A DNA stretch of 57,016 nucleotides from an uncultured Collinsella sp. (GCA_900543505.1 UQSB01000005.1:1-57016), one strand, 5' to 3'; counted from the first letter of the stretch, positions 23,171 through 32,024 are shown. Numbers and translations: made by a program. Notes: generated by a model from the letters alone, not told the origin.

Positions 23171-23862
23171 GCATCCGCGACAACCTTGATATCTCGGCCT
23201 ATCTGGTACTCGGCCCCGAAAACACGCTCGGGCGCCCCGTGGGCGATGTGGTGGCCCAGGCACTCGATGCCGGCTTTACCTGCATCCAGGTGCGCTCCAA
23301 GGTGGCAAGCGCCCGCGAGATCATCGCGCTGACCGGCGACGCCGCGCAGGCAATCGCACAGGCTGGCAAGACCGGTCAGGTCGCTTTGCTGATCGACGAC
23401 CGCCTGGACTGCGTACTCGCCGCGCGCGAGCAGGGCATTGCTGTCGACGGCGTGCACGTGGGCCAGAGCGATATTCCCGTCGAGGTCTGTCGCAAACTTT
23501 TGGGCCCCGATGCCATCGTGGGCCTTTCGGCCCGTTGCGAGGAGATGCTCGAGTACGTCAAGACCGCCGACATGAGCCTAGTCGACTACCTGGGCATCGG
23601 CCCGCTCCACGAGACCGAGACCAAGCGCGACTGCGGACGCGCGGCCGACGGCTCTATCATCACCAAAAGCTTTGAGGACCTGGCCGCACTCCACGCGGCA
23701 AGCCCCGTGCCCATCGTGGTGGGCGGCGGCGTAAAGATGGCCGACCTGCCGCAGCTCAAGGCCACCGGCGTCGACGGCTTCTTTGTGGTGAGCGCCGTCT
23801 GCAGTGCCGACGACCCCTACGCCGCTGCCAAGGAACTCGTCGACACCTGGCAGCAGGCATAG
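23167..23862 (+). CDS. thiE: Thiamine-phosphate synthase
   Basis: 231 residues from ATG 23167, which overlaps the previous stop (ATGA). TIM-barrel motifs: VLGPENTLGRPV, IQVRSKVASAREI, LLIDDRLDCVLAA, DGVHVGQSD, YLGIGPLHETETKRD (pyrophosphate loop, normally GP-F-T-TK), PIVVGGGV. Known reaction: joins HMP-PP and thiazole phosphate to thiamine monophosphate. thiD, thiC and thiG are not in the window, so this operon alone supports thiazole salvage and the joining step; HMP-PP must come from elsewhere. Confidence 0.94.
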   Translation: MSIRDNLDISAYLVLGPENTLGRPVGDVVAQALDAGFTCIQVRSKVASAREIIALTGDAAQAIAQAGKTGQVALLIDDRLDCVLAAREQGIAVDGVHVGQSDIPVEVCRKLLGPDAIVGLSARCEEMLEYVKTADMSLVDYLGIGPLHETETKRDCGRAADGSIITKSFEDLAALHAASPVPIVVGGGVKMADLPQLKATGVDGFFVVSAVCSADDPYAAAKELVDTWQQA

Positions 23863-23906
23863 GCCTATGCCGAGCAGCTGCTCCGCAGCCTCATACCTTC
23901 GACAGC

Positions 23907-24076
23907 GGAAAGCGCATCCCAGTTTGGACCTTCATTCCGGGATGCGCTTTCCATATAGAGGCTCAACGGGAAACCGCATCCCAGTCTGAACGCATATTCC
24001 GGGACGTACTTTCCGAAACCCCACCGCTTGGGAAACTGTAACCCGTTCTGAGCGCTCATTCTGGGACGCGCTTTCC
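23907..24076. repeat. Array of three palindromic (REP-like) repeats
   Basis: Three hairpin units of about 47 bases, 61-62 bases apart. Unit 1: GGAAAGCGCATCCC (23907-23920) and GGGATGCGCTTTCC (23939-23952), perfect 14-bp stem. Unit 2: 23968-23982 with 24001-24014. Unit 3: 24030-24044 with 24063-24076. Loops keep a related AGTxTGAxC...ATTCC/ATTCT sequence; units 2 and 3 have mismatches mostly on the left arm. Located in the convergent gap between thiE and the patatin gene. Not CRISPR: no constant repeat plus variable spacer. Confidence 0.85.
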
Positions 24077-24098
24077 GCCGAGTCCACGGCAGCTTGCC

Positions 24099-24968
24099 CT
24101 ACCCCGCCAGATACGATTCCAACGCCGGCAAGGTCGCCTCCGCATCGCGGCGACCAATCTGGTAGATGCGTTCAAGTTCATCGGGCTCGCGACACAGCGA
24201 CGGCACCTTCACCGATTCGCTCGGCCGCACCACAAAGATCTCGCCAGCGGCCTCGCGACGTGCCAGGTCATCGAGCGTGGCATTGTAGACCCCATGTCGA
24301 CGCTCAAGCGCCGCAACAAACTCCGGATAGTGACGATACACGCGACGCAGCATAGGCATCACGCTATTGGGCTGCTTTACAAAGCCCGCCGGCTGCGTCA
24401 GCACCACCACGTTGCGGTCATAGCCTTGCTCAAACAGCCAAGCGCTGGGAATGGAATCGGCAACACCGCCATCCAAGTACTTACGACCCTCGATGGCAAC
24501 AGGACGCGTCGCCACGGGAATCGCCGACGATGCCCGGATCCACTCAATATCCCGCTCGTCGCCATAGGGCAGGTCGTGGTAGACGGCCTTGCCCGTCTCG
24601 ATATCGGTACACACGCACGTAAACCGCATGGGGCAGGCGCGATACGCCTCCAGGTCGATGGGATCGCGCTCGATGGGCACCTCGTGATAGGCAAAATCGG
24701 CATTGAACATATCGCCGGTTCGCAGCCAGCTGGTCACGCTCGCATAGCGTTTGTCGGCGCAATAGGCCTTGTTATAGCGAATGGCGCGGCCGATCTGGCG
24801 CGATTTAAAGTTGTAGCCAAACGCCGCGCCCGCCGAGACGCCCACCATATGGTCACAGGTCAGGCCGCACTCCATCCATACGTCGAGCACGCCCGCCGTA
24901 TACATACCGCGGTAGCCGCCTCCCTCGAGCGCAAGCCCCACCGTGGGCGTCGTATCTGGCTGTGCCAT
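24099..24968 (-). CDS. Patatin-like phospholipase
   Basis: 289 residues from ATG 24968 (GGAGATGG upstream). Catalytic Ser-Asp dyad motifs are complete: oxyanion loop LEGGGYRGMYTAGVLD (GxGGxRG-like), GVSAGAAFGYN (GxSxG) and YLDGGVADSIP (DGG). Relatives of this length in Gram-positives (YlbK/YchK-like group) hydrolyse acyl lipids; no signal peptide, so probably cytosolic or peripheral. Followed by the REP-like array, divergent from the c-di-GMP protein gene. Longer in-frame start at 25109 adds an unlikely tail. Confidence 0.88.
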   Translation of the reverse strand: MAQPDTTPTVGLALEGGGYRGMYTAGVLDVWMECGLTCDHMVGVSAGAAFGYNFKSRQIGRAIRYNKAYCADKRYASVTSWLRTGDMFNADFAYHEVPIERDPIDLEAYRACPMRFTCVCTDIETGKAVYHDLPYGDERDIEWIRASSAIPVATRPVAIEGRKYLDGGVADSIPSAWLFEQGYDRNVVVLTQPAGFVKQPNSVMPMLRRVYRHYPEFVAALERRHGVYNATLDDLARREAAGEIFVVRPSESVKVPSLCREPDELERIYQIGRRDAEATLPALESYLAG

Positions 24969-25297
24969 GCGACCATCTCCGTTCCTGCGTTTTAAAACGA
25001 AACAAGTATACCCGTCAACATATATCGCCTCAGTCGCATTTTCATCGAACATCGTCGCGTTACCGTTTGGCGAATAATGGCGAATAATGGCCGCCCGCAA
25101 CATGGGCACCCCTGCATAATTCCATACACTTGTTTATACTACTCAGTAGTTATCAGCAACGAACGTCAGCCGACAAATAAACCCAACGACGCAGCAAGGC
25201 GGGGGCTTGGAAACACGCGAGGCGTTGAGCAACAACGCGTGTGCACAACGAGCTCGCCCGACGCAATCCGCCCCGACCCCAGAAAGCCGCCTACAGC
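24969..25297. other. Divergent intergenic region with promoter-like and repeat sequences
   Basis: No gene seen. GGCGAATAAT occurs twice in tandem (25069-25088). TATACT at 25135-25140 may be a -10 box for the plus strand gene, and ACTACTCAGTAGT (25138-25150) is a perfect odd palindrome overlapping it, a candidate operator. A GTG at 25241 would open the same frame as the GGDEF/EAL gene. Confidence 0.4.
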
Positions 25298-28015
25298 ATG
25301 GATACCCCCAGCAATTACACTGAAACGCTCGAAAAGACCGTCCGCGACCTTCTCAAGCGTCAGGAGGATCTGGTCAGGACCGCCTTTACCGACCAGCTTA
25401 CCGGGCTTGGCAACCGCGGCGGCTTTGCCCGTTCCCTCGAGGAGCTCTGGGAGCAGGACACCCCCGTTACCATGGCGTACATCGATATCGACAATCTCAA
25501 GCACTGCAACGACGTCTTTGGCCATGACGAGGGCAACCGCTATATTTTGCAGGTAAGCCTCTATCTCAAGCTGTATATGGAGGTGGACGAAGCGGCGTTT
25601 CGTCTGGGAGGCGACGAGTTTGCCATCCTGTCTACGATTGCAACCGAGGACGACCTCGCCGAACGTCTGGAACGCTGCCGAACGGTCCTGCTCAAAAACA
25701 ACGATGCCGAGATGCCTCACTCGTTTAGCTACGGAGTGGCACACGCCGACCCCGCCCTGGGCGAAGCCCCCAATCGCTTGACGAACGATGCCGACCATCG
25801 CATGTACGACTACAAGCTACGTCATGCCGTGCACCTTGATCGACGCAATATCGCACAAGCCCACACCGACGACTTCGAAATAAGCGATCGAATTTTCGAC
25901 GCCCTTTCGATGCTCAACGAAGGCCGTTATTTCTTTATCGAGAACTTGGACAAACATCGAACCCTTTGGTCACAAGGCGCCTTGCGCGATCTTGGTCTTC
26001 CTTCGGAGCATATAGACAACTGTCACGATTATTGGAAAACGCGTGTCCATCCCGATGACCTTGAGGCCTATACCAACGACATCGACCAAATCTATGACGG
26101 CTCCAAACATCGTCACGTCATGCAGTACCGCGTGCGCAATGCCGCCGGCGATTACATCCTCGGCCGTGCTCGCGGGTTTCGTATCGACGGCGACGGAAAT
26201 GTCCCCTCGCTCTATGTCGGCGAGCTCGTCAACCACTCGCTTGCCGAGACCGTCGACGCCGCCACGGGTCTCGGAACGCAGCGCACGCTGATCAACGCTA
26301 TCGATGCCTGCCGTCGCGACCGTTGCGAGACGGGGCTTATAGCAGTGCGCGTTCGCGGCACGGCAAAGCTCAACGAGCTCTACGGGGCCGAGGCCGTCGA
26401 CAACATGCTCGCCGAATACGCAGGCCGCATGCTGTCGATTACTCGCGGCAGGAGTCGCGTCTTCCGTTCACGCAACGCCCAGTTCGTCGTGCTTAGCAAC
26501 AATTTGGATCACGAAGCATTCGAGCAACTGATCCAACATCTCAAAGAGGCCGTTTTCGCTCCCGTTCGAATCGCGGGCGACACTATTACCCCCGTCTGTC
26601 TTGTCGTTCCGGCCTTTTACGAGCACCTGACCAATCAAACGGCCGCCGTTTTAGGCGAACTCGACCGTCGCATTCGCACGGCCGGCGGGCTTGTTCCCAA
26701 CGACAGCCTCCCCATACCCGAGGTGGAGCGCAAAAGCGCCATCGCCGAACGCATCGATCCGCTCACGGGTCTCTATCGACCCAGCGAGTTTATGCGCCGC
26801 GCCAACGAATTTCTCGAGACAAGGCACAACGGCGCCTGGTGTATCGCCACCGTCGATATGGGGCACATGCGACTGTTCAACGAATGGCACGGACAGGCCG
26901 AGGGCGACCGCGTACTCGCCGATGTGGGCACGGTTCTCAAGGACATCGAGAATGCCGCCATGGGCGTCGCAGGGTACTGGGGCCAAGACGATTTTTGCGT
27001 ACTCATCCCCTTTGAACACGACACCGTCCATCAGATCTATAGCCGCATTCGCCAGGCCGTGGCCAAGCATGATGACGGCGTGGGCTTCTGGCCGTCCATG
27101 GGCGTCTACCCCATCGACTCCAACGAGGAAATCACCATCGATGCGCAGGCCAAGGCCATGTTTACCAATCGGCGCGCAAAAAACGACTTTAAGGAGCGCA
27201 TTGCCATTTTCCGCCCCGAGGAATACGAACACGAAATCGCGTTCCACCGCACGCTGACCGAATTCCAGTATGCGCTCTCAAACGGCCGCATTACCTACTA
27301 CTTGCAGCCCCAGGTCGACATGGAAACCGGCGAGATCGTTGGCGCCGAGGCGCTCACACGCTGGATTGACAAGGATGGCTCCCTCATTTCACCTACCACC
27401 TTTATCCCCGCTCTCGAGGAAAGCGGTTTTGTGGTGACGCTCGACAAATATGTTTGGCAGGGCGTCGCCTCGTGGCTGCGTGAGTGCATCGATCGAGGGC
27501 TGCGCGTAGTTCCGATCTCGCTCAATGTGTCGCGCGTGGATATCCTTGCCTGCGACGTCGCCGAGCATATGGGGGCGCTTGCCGCCCAATACAACCTACC
27601 GCCCGAGCTCATGCGCATTGAGATCACCGAGACGGCTTATACGGGAGAGTCCGAGGCCGTGGATAAGCTGACGGCCGACCTACACACTCGCGGTTTCTCG
27701 ACCTACATGGACGATTTTGGCACCGGCCAGTCTACGCTCGCGATGCTCAAGAACGTCAACGTCGACGTCATCAAGCTTGATCGCACGTTTGTGCCCACCG
27801 ACCGCGATCAAAGCCGTAGCGCGCAAATCGTTTCATCAATGCTCGAGATGGCGCAATCGCTCCATCTGCCCGTTGTAATCGAAGGCGTCGAGACAAACGA
27901 GCAGGCGAACATGTTGCGCCAAATGGGTGCCCGCTACGCACAAGGGTTCCTCTACCACCGTCCCATGCCGGTGGAGGATTTTGAGGCATTGCTCGATGGC
28001 GGCGCCGGCAACTGA
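25298..28015 (+). CDS. c-di-GMP protein: GGDEF - PAS-like - two degenerate GGDEF - EAL
   Basis: 905 residues from ATG 25298; GTG 25241 is an alternative and neither has a strong binding site. Domain order: GGDEF 1 (about 25-185) with intact RLGGDEFAIL (GGDEF 104-108) but no clear RxxD inhibitory site; PAS-like (about 200-315, WKTRVHPDDL, YRVRNAAGDYILGRARGFR); degenerate GGDEF 2 (320-460, RSRNAQF instead of GGDEF); degenerate GGDEF 3 (480-640, GYWGQDDF); EAL (655-895) with EAL 684-686, LNVS, ITET, DDFGTG, KLDR and EGVET, so the phosphodiesterase site looks complete. No membrane helix, so a soluble sensor. Expected to make and degrade c-di-GMP. The gene downstream is a paralogue of its first half. 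Confidence 0.9.
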   Translation: MDTPSNYTETLEKTVRDLLKRQEDLVRTAFTDQLTGLGNRGGFARSLEELWEQDTPVTMAYIDIDNLKHCNDVFGHDEGNRYILQVSLYLKLYMEVDEAAFRLGGDEFAILSTIATEDDLAERLERCRTVLLKNNDAEMPHSFSYGVAHADPALGEAPNRLTNDADHRMYDYKLRHAVHLDRRNIAQAHTDDFEISDRIFDALSMLNEGRYFFIENLDKHRTLWSQGALRDLGLPSEHIDNCHDYWKTRVHPDDLEAYTNDIDQIYDGSKHRHVMQYRVRNAAGDYILGRARGFRIDGDGNVPSLYVGELVNHSLAETVDAATGLGTQRTLINAIDACRRDRCETGLIAVRVRGTAKLNELYGAEAVDNMLAEYAGRMLSITRGRSRVFRSRNAQFVVLSNNLDHEAFEQLIQHLKEAVFAPVRIAGDTITPVCLVVPAFYEHLTNQTAAVLGELDRRIRTAGGLVPNDSLPIPEVERKSAIAERIDPLTGLYRPSEFMRRANEFLETRHNGAWCIATVDMGHMRLFNEWHGQAEGDRVLADVGTVLKDIENAAMGVAGYWGQDDFCVLIPFEHDTVHQIYSRIRQAVAKHDDGVGFWPSMGVYPIDSNEEITIDAQAKAMFTNRRAKNDFKERIAIFRPEEYEHEIAFHRTLTEFQYALSNGRITYYLQPQVDMETGEIVGAEALTRWIDKDGSLISPTTFIPALEESGFVVTLDKYVWQGVASWLRECIDRGLRVVPISLNVSRVDILACDVAEHMGALAAQYNLPPELMRIEITETAYTGESEAVDKLTADLHTRGFSTYMDDFGTGQSTLAMLKNVNVDVIKLDRTFVPTDRDQSRSAQIVSSMLEMAQSLHLPVVIEGVETNEQANMLRQMGARYAQGFLYHRPMPVEDFEALLDGGAGN

Positions 28016-28071
28016 TACGCTCGCGCGCAAAACACCACCGTCTAGGGGAGCATTTGTCCCCATTGGCTAAC

Positions 28072-28106
28072 TCATATCCCCAATTCAAACCGAATTGGGG
28101 ATATGA
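28072..28106. repeat. Perfect 15-bp hairpin between the two GGDEF genes
   Basis: TCATATCCCCAATTC (28072-28086), loop AAACC, GAATTGGGGATATGA (28092-28106). It sits 57 bases after the first stop and 37 before the next start, with no T-run. Could be a terminator, a processing site or an operator. Confidence 0.6.
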
Positions 28107-28142
28107 TACGGGGCGTCCTGTCACCCAAGGAGGTTATCCATC

Positions 28143-29675
28143 ATGAACGAGTCGTATCGCCTGGGCGAGCAATCAATCATTACCCATCTTCAGCGACTCG
28201 CGAACGGGGCCTCGACCGCCGAGCTCGATGTCGCTGCACTGCCCACGGAGCTGCGCGCCATCGGCGAGCAACTGCAGAAAACGCTCGCCGTCCTGCAACA
28301 AGAGCGTCAGCTGCTCGAACGCAGCGCCTATATCGACTCGCTCACCAATCTTGGCAACCGTGGCGGACTCGACCGCCATGTCGATCAGCTCTGGCGCAAA
28401 GGCACCCCCTTCACCTGCGCCTATATCGATATCGACCGCCTTAAGCATTGCAACGATAAGTTTGGCCACGCCGAGGGCAATCGCTACATTCTGAGCATCT
28501 GCCGCGCACTCACCGAGACAATGGAGCACGATGAGCTGCTGTTCCGTATCGGTGGAGACGAATTTGTACTTATATCCCCCACGACAGACGAAGCCGAGCT
28601 CGAGCAGCGCCTGGAGCGGACGCGTGCCAATCTTATCGAGGCAACATCTGACGGCAAGGCGCCCATGATCGCCAGCTTTAGTTTTGGCTGCTCGCGCGTC
28701 GACCCGCTTGCAGGCGATACGCGTCGCCAGATGACAAAGGACGCCGACCGCAAAATGTATCGCTACAAGCTCATGTACCGTGTGCAACAACCGGAAGAAG
28801 GCGATGCGCCGCAACGCCCGGTCACCGAACAACCCCCCCCCTGCAACGACCGAGTGTTCCAAGCGATCTCCATGAGCTCCGAGACGCGCTATCCGTTCAT
28901 CATTAACCTCGACACCGGCGAATCGCAATGGTCGGTTAATGCCGTGCGCGATTTTGACCTACCCTCCCAGCATCCCTACAACTCGCTCGATATATGGCTT
29001 GCCCGTGTTCACCCCGAAGACCGCGACAACGTACGTGCCGAGCTCGATATGGTGGTAAACGGCACGTGGCACTTCCACTGCATGCAGTATCGCGTCATGA
29101 ATACCGCCGGAAAATACGCGCTTTGCGACTGCACAGGTTACCGCCTGGACGGCACCGATACCGAGCCCAACATGTATGTGGGCATTGTCACCAACCGAAG
29201 CTTGGCAGATACGACCGATTCCGTGACCGGTCTGGGCGATATCCATGCCCTGGTCAACGCCATTGGCGAGATGCGCCGCGTGGCACGAAACGCGGGCTTG
29301 ATCGCCATTAAAATCGACGAAATCGCACAGGTCAATGCCCGCTTTGGCTTTGATGCAGGCGACCGCGTTTTGGCAGAAAGCGCCGCCTGCCTCATGGATT
29401 GCTCGCGCGGCAAGGGTCGTCTGTTCCGCTCGACCGGACCGATGTTCGTGGCGCTCTTTGACGAGCTTGATCCCGAAGAGACCGACGCGGTTGCAGACGA
29501 AATCGAACGGTTCTTGGGATCGCCCGTGCTCCTCGGCTCATTTGAATATCAGCCGCCCCTTCGCGTGGCGACGCTTCATCTGGACGCCGTCGACCGACAG
29601 CCCGTTTCCATTTTGAACGAACTTAATGCGCTGATTAGAGAGGCGCCACAGGTACCGGGCACCAAGCTGGACTAG
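28143..29675 (+). CDS. Diguanylate cyclase: GGDEF - PAS-like - degenerate GGDEF
   Basis: 510 residues from ATG 28143 with AAGGAGG upstream. A short coiled-coil-like lead (30-62) is followed by GGDEF 1 with FRIGGDEFVLI (137-141) and IDIDRLKHCNDKFGHAEGNRY (substrate and metal side), then a PAS-like segment (about 245-355: WLARVHPEDRDN, MQYRVMNTAGKYALC) and a second GGDEF fold without catalytic residues (FRSTGPMFVALF). Collinear with residues 1-460 of the upstream protein, so the pair arose by tandem duplication with gain or loss of the EAL part. Predicted soluble cyclase; the signal sensed is unknown. Confidence 0.9.
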   Translation: MNESYRLGEQSIITHLQRLANGASTAELDVAALPTELRAIGEQLQKTLAVLQQERQLLERSAYIDSLTNLGNRGGLDRHVDQLWRKGTPFTCAYIDIDRLKHCNDKFGHAEGNRYILSICRALTETMEHDELLFRIGGDEFVLISPTTDEAELEQRLERTRANLIEATSDGKAPMIASFSFGCSRVDPLAGDTRRQMTKDADRKMYRYKLMYRVQQPEEGDAPQRPVTEQPPPCNDRVFQAISMSSETRYPFIINLDTGESQWSVNAVRDFDLPSQHPYNSLDIWLARVHPEDRDNVRAELDMVVNGTWHFHCMQYRVMNTAGKYALCDCTGYRLDGTDTEPNMYVGIVTNRSLADTTDSVTGLGDIHALVNAIGEMRRVARNAGLIAIKIDEIAQVNARFGFDAGDRVLAESAACLMDCSRGKGRLFRSTGPMFVALFDELDPEETDAVADEIERFLGSPVLLGSFEYQPPLRVATLHLDAVDRQPVSILNELNALIREAPQVPGTKLD

Positions 29676-29684
29676 CGTTATGGA

Positions 29685-29719
29685 GCGCGATGCGAAACAC
29701 AGCCCGTTTCGCATCGCGC
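29685..29719. terminator. Hairpin after the diguanylate cyclase gene
   Basis: GCGCGATGCGAAAC (29685-29698) pairs perfectly with GTTTCGCATCGCGC (29706-29719) across ACAGCCC, 10 bases after the stop. No T-run follows. Confidence 0.6.
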
Positions 29720-29786
29720 CCCACGCCATCTGCCCGCTCGTGCGATAATCCTCCGCAGAAGTCACCGACAGCAGAGGGAGTTAGTG

Positions 29787-30410
29787 ATGAAGGTTCTTTT
29801 GGTCAATGGCAGCCCCAAGGCAAACGGCAATACCGCCCGCGCACTCACCGAGGTCGCAGAGCAACTTAATGCAGAAGGCATTGATACCGAGGTGTTTCAG
29901 CTGGGCGCCAAGCCCATTCGCGATTGCATCGGTTGCGGCCAGTGTGGCAAGCTTGGCGGTCGCTGCACTTTTGACGACGACGTGGTCAACGAGCTGATCG
30001 CTGCCGCCGAACAGGCCGACGGCTTTGTCTTTGGCTCGCCTGTCTACTACGCGCACCCCAGCGGCCGCATTCTCTCGACACTCGATCGCGCATTCTATGC
30101 CGGTAGCAAAGCTTTTGCACACAAGCCGGGCGCTGCCGTCGCCGTCGCCCGTCGCGGCGGTACGTCGACAACGTTCGATGTACTCAACAAGTACTTCACC
30201 ATCAACCAGATGCCCGTGGTCGCCTCCACCTACTGGAACAACGTCTTTGGCGCTGCGCCGGGCGAGGCCGATGGAGATGCCGAGGGTCTGGCCACCATGC
30301 GAAACATCGGCAAAAACATGGCCTGGCTGCTGCGTTGCATCGAGGCGGGAAAGGCCGCCGGCATCGAAGCGCCCCAGGCCGATCGCGCTAGGACCAACTT
30401 CATCAGGTAG
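29787..30410 (+). CDS. Flavodoxin-fold NADPH:FMN reductase / iron-flavoprotein-like
   Basis: 207 residues from ATG 29787 (AGAGGGAG upstream; a GTG directly before it is in frame). Flavodoxin-like fold with FMN phosphate loop LLVNGSPKANGNTARAL at the start and FGSPVYYAHPSGRIL in the middle. CIGCGQCGKLGGRC (about residues 49-62) is a compact Cys cluster as in the iron-sulfur flavoprotein (Isf) family, so it may hold a 4Fe-4S cluster. Known: electron transfer or quinone/azo compound reduction. Followed 17 bases later by the ArsC/Spx-like gene; likely one unit. Confidence 0.85.
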   Translation: MKVLLVNGSPKANGNTARALTEVAEQLNAEGIDTEVFQLGAKPIRDCIGCGQCGKLGGRCTFDDDVVNELIAAAEQADGFVFGSPVYYAHPSGRILSTLDRAFYAGSKAFAHKPGAAVAVARRGGTSTTFDVLNKYFTINQMPVVASTYWNNVFGAAPGEADGDAEGLATMRNIGKNMAWLLRCIEAGKAAGIEAPQADRARTNFIR

Positions 30411-30427
30411 AACGGCGGAACCAAACA

Positions 30428-30769
30428 ATGAACGTGCAGATCTTCGGTACCAAAAAGTCCTTCGATACCAAGAAGGCCCAGCGCTATTTTAAGGAGCGCC
30501 GCATTAAGGTGCAGTTTATCGACCTTAAGGAAAAGGAGATGAGCAAGGGCGAGCTCACGAGCGTGATGCAGGCGGTTGGCGGCATCGACAAGCTGCTCAA
30601 CCCCAAAGCCAAGGACGAGGAGACGCTCGCACTCATCCAGCACCTCACCCCCAGCCAGCGTTTCGATAAGCTGCTCGAGAACCAGCAGGTTCTGGCCGAG
30701 CCCATCGTACGCAACGGCAAGAAGGCCACCGTCGGCTATTGTCCCGATGTGTGGGGAGCCTGGGAGTAG
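30428..30769 (+). CDS. ArsC/Spx/YffB-fold protein lacking the active-site Cys
   Basis: 113 residues, ATG 30428 18 bases after the flavoprotein stop. Thioredoxin-like ArsC fold: MNVQIFGTKKSFDTKKAQRYF, later LLNPKAKDEETLA, PIVRNGKKATVGYCPDVW. In YffB and ArsC the N-terminal loop has a Cys (GIKNCDTIKKA); here the aligned position is Ser (KKSFDTKKA). The only Cys is near the C-terminus. So it is unlikely to be a glutaredoxin-coupled arsenate reductase; a Spx-like protein-binding role is possible. No arsenic genes are near. Confidence 0.8.
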   Translation: MNVQIFGTKKSFDTKKAQRYFKERRIKVQFIDLKEKEMSKGELTSVMQAVGGIDKLLNPKAKDEETLALIQHLTPSQRFDKLLENQQVLAEPIVRNGKKATVGYCPDVWGAWE

Positions 30770-30855
30770 CCTGTGTTATTTGTCGGCGCGTGGGTATAAG
30801 AGCTGGCGTTTGGCATAAGATTCAACTGTAAGCCATGTCTAACAAAGGAGGGCAC

Positions 30856-31986
30856 ATGCCCAACAAACCCGTGAAGATCATCATGCTTACCGGCTACCTC
30901 GGTGCCGGCAAGACCACGCTGCTCAACCACATCCTCGCCAACGACGGCGGCATCCGCGCCGCCGTGATTGTCAACGATATCGGCGAGATCAACGTCGACG
31001 CTAGCCTTATCGCCGACGGCGGCCTTTCCGAGACCGACGACCTCATCCCGCTCACCAACGGCTGCATCTGCTGCACGCTTTCGGACGACCTGGCCAACCA
31101 GCTGCAGGGCATCGCCGATTCGGGCAAGTTCGACTACATCATCATCGAGGCCTCGGGTATTTGCGAGCCTATCCCCATCGCCTACACCATCTCGAGCTTC
31201 TGCGACGAGGCCAAGGTGGGCGGCGAGCCCAAGCTCGCGCTCGACAACATCGTGGCCGTGGTCGACTGCGCCCGCATGTACGACGAGTTCAACGGCGGTC
31301 GCGACCTACTGGCAGAGGATATCGACGAGGACGACATCGAGAGCCTGCTCATCCAGCAGATCGAGTTTTGCTCCACGCTGATCCTCAACAAGACCGATAC
31401 CGTCACGCCTGAGCAGATTGCCGAGCTCAAGGCCATCGTGCGCAGCCTGCAGAAGGACGCCGTGATTGTCGAGGCCCAAAACGGCGAGGTCCCCATGGAG
31501 GAGCTGCTCGACACCGACCGCTTCGACTTTATGCGCGCCTACAACTCCGCCGCCTGGATCGAGGCCATGGAGCATCCCGAGGAGCACGACGACCCCGAGG
31601 TGCTCGAGTACGACATCGAGACCTTTGTGTACTCCCGCCGCAAGCCGTTTGACCTGCAGAAGTTCACCGATTTTGTTGAGCAGGAGTGGCCCGACGAGGT
31701 CATTCGCGTCAAGGGCCCGCTGTGGCAGACCGGCGATCCGGACATGTGCTACATGTTTGAGCAGGCCGGCCACCAGATGCGTCTGATGGAGAACGGTCTG
31801 TTTGTCGACTCTGCGCCCGAGGGCGAGAAGCAGAAGATTATCGACGAGAACCCCGAGATCATGCAGATTTGGGACGACGAGACGGGCGACCGCATGACGA
31901 GCCTGTGCATCATCGGCCGTCACATGGACAAGGATGCGCTCATCGCCGCCCTCGATGCCTGCCTGACCGACTGGCACCGCGCCTAG
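30856..31986 (+). CDS. COG0523 (CobW/YciC-type) metal-chaperone GTPase
   Basis: 376 residues from ATG 30856, behind AAAGGAGGG; the ATG at 30835 is too close upstream of that site. P-loop TGYLGAGKTTLLNH, metal-binding GCICCTL (CxCC), later NKTD guanine-specificity motif (LILNKTDTVTPEQ), and a CobW C-terminal domain (YSRRKPFDLQKFTDFVEQEWPDEVIRVKGPLW). Known: GTP-driven metal insertion or storage, usually zinc, sometimes cobalt or iron. No Zur box was recognised upstream and no cobalamin genes are near, so the metal is not settled. A terminator follows. Confidence 0.9.
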   Translation: MPNKPVKIIMLTGYLGAGKTTLLNHILANDGGIRAAVIVNDIGEINVDASLIADGGLSETDDLIPLTNGCICCTLSDDLANQLQGIADSGKFDYIIIEASGICEPIPIAYTISSFCDEAKVGGEPKLALDNIVAVVDCARMYDEFNGGRDLLAEDIDEDDIESLLIQQIEFCSTLILNKTDTVTPEQIAELKAIVRSLQKDAVIVEAQNGEVPMEELLDTDRFDFMRAYNSAAWIEAMEHPEEHDDPEVLEYDIETFVYSRRKPFDLQKFTDFVEQEWPDEVIRVKGPLWQTGDPDMCYMFEQAGHQMRLMENGLFVDSAPEGEKQKIIDENPEIMQIWDDETGDRMTSLCIIGRHMDKDALIAALDACLTDWHRA

Positions 31987-32024
31987 GTTTATCGAAGCGG
32001 GCATTTTCCGCCCACGTAACCGCC

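Noticed and set aside
23907..24076. CRISPR array
   Set aside because: Units are palindromic with diverging arms and there is no constant direct repeat with unique spacers; no cas genes.
28016..28142. c-di-GMP riboswitch between the GGDEF genes
   Set aside because: The hairpin lacks the conserved GEMM core; only a simple perfect stem.
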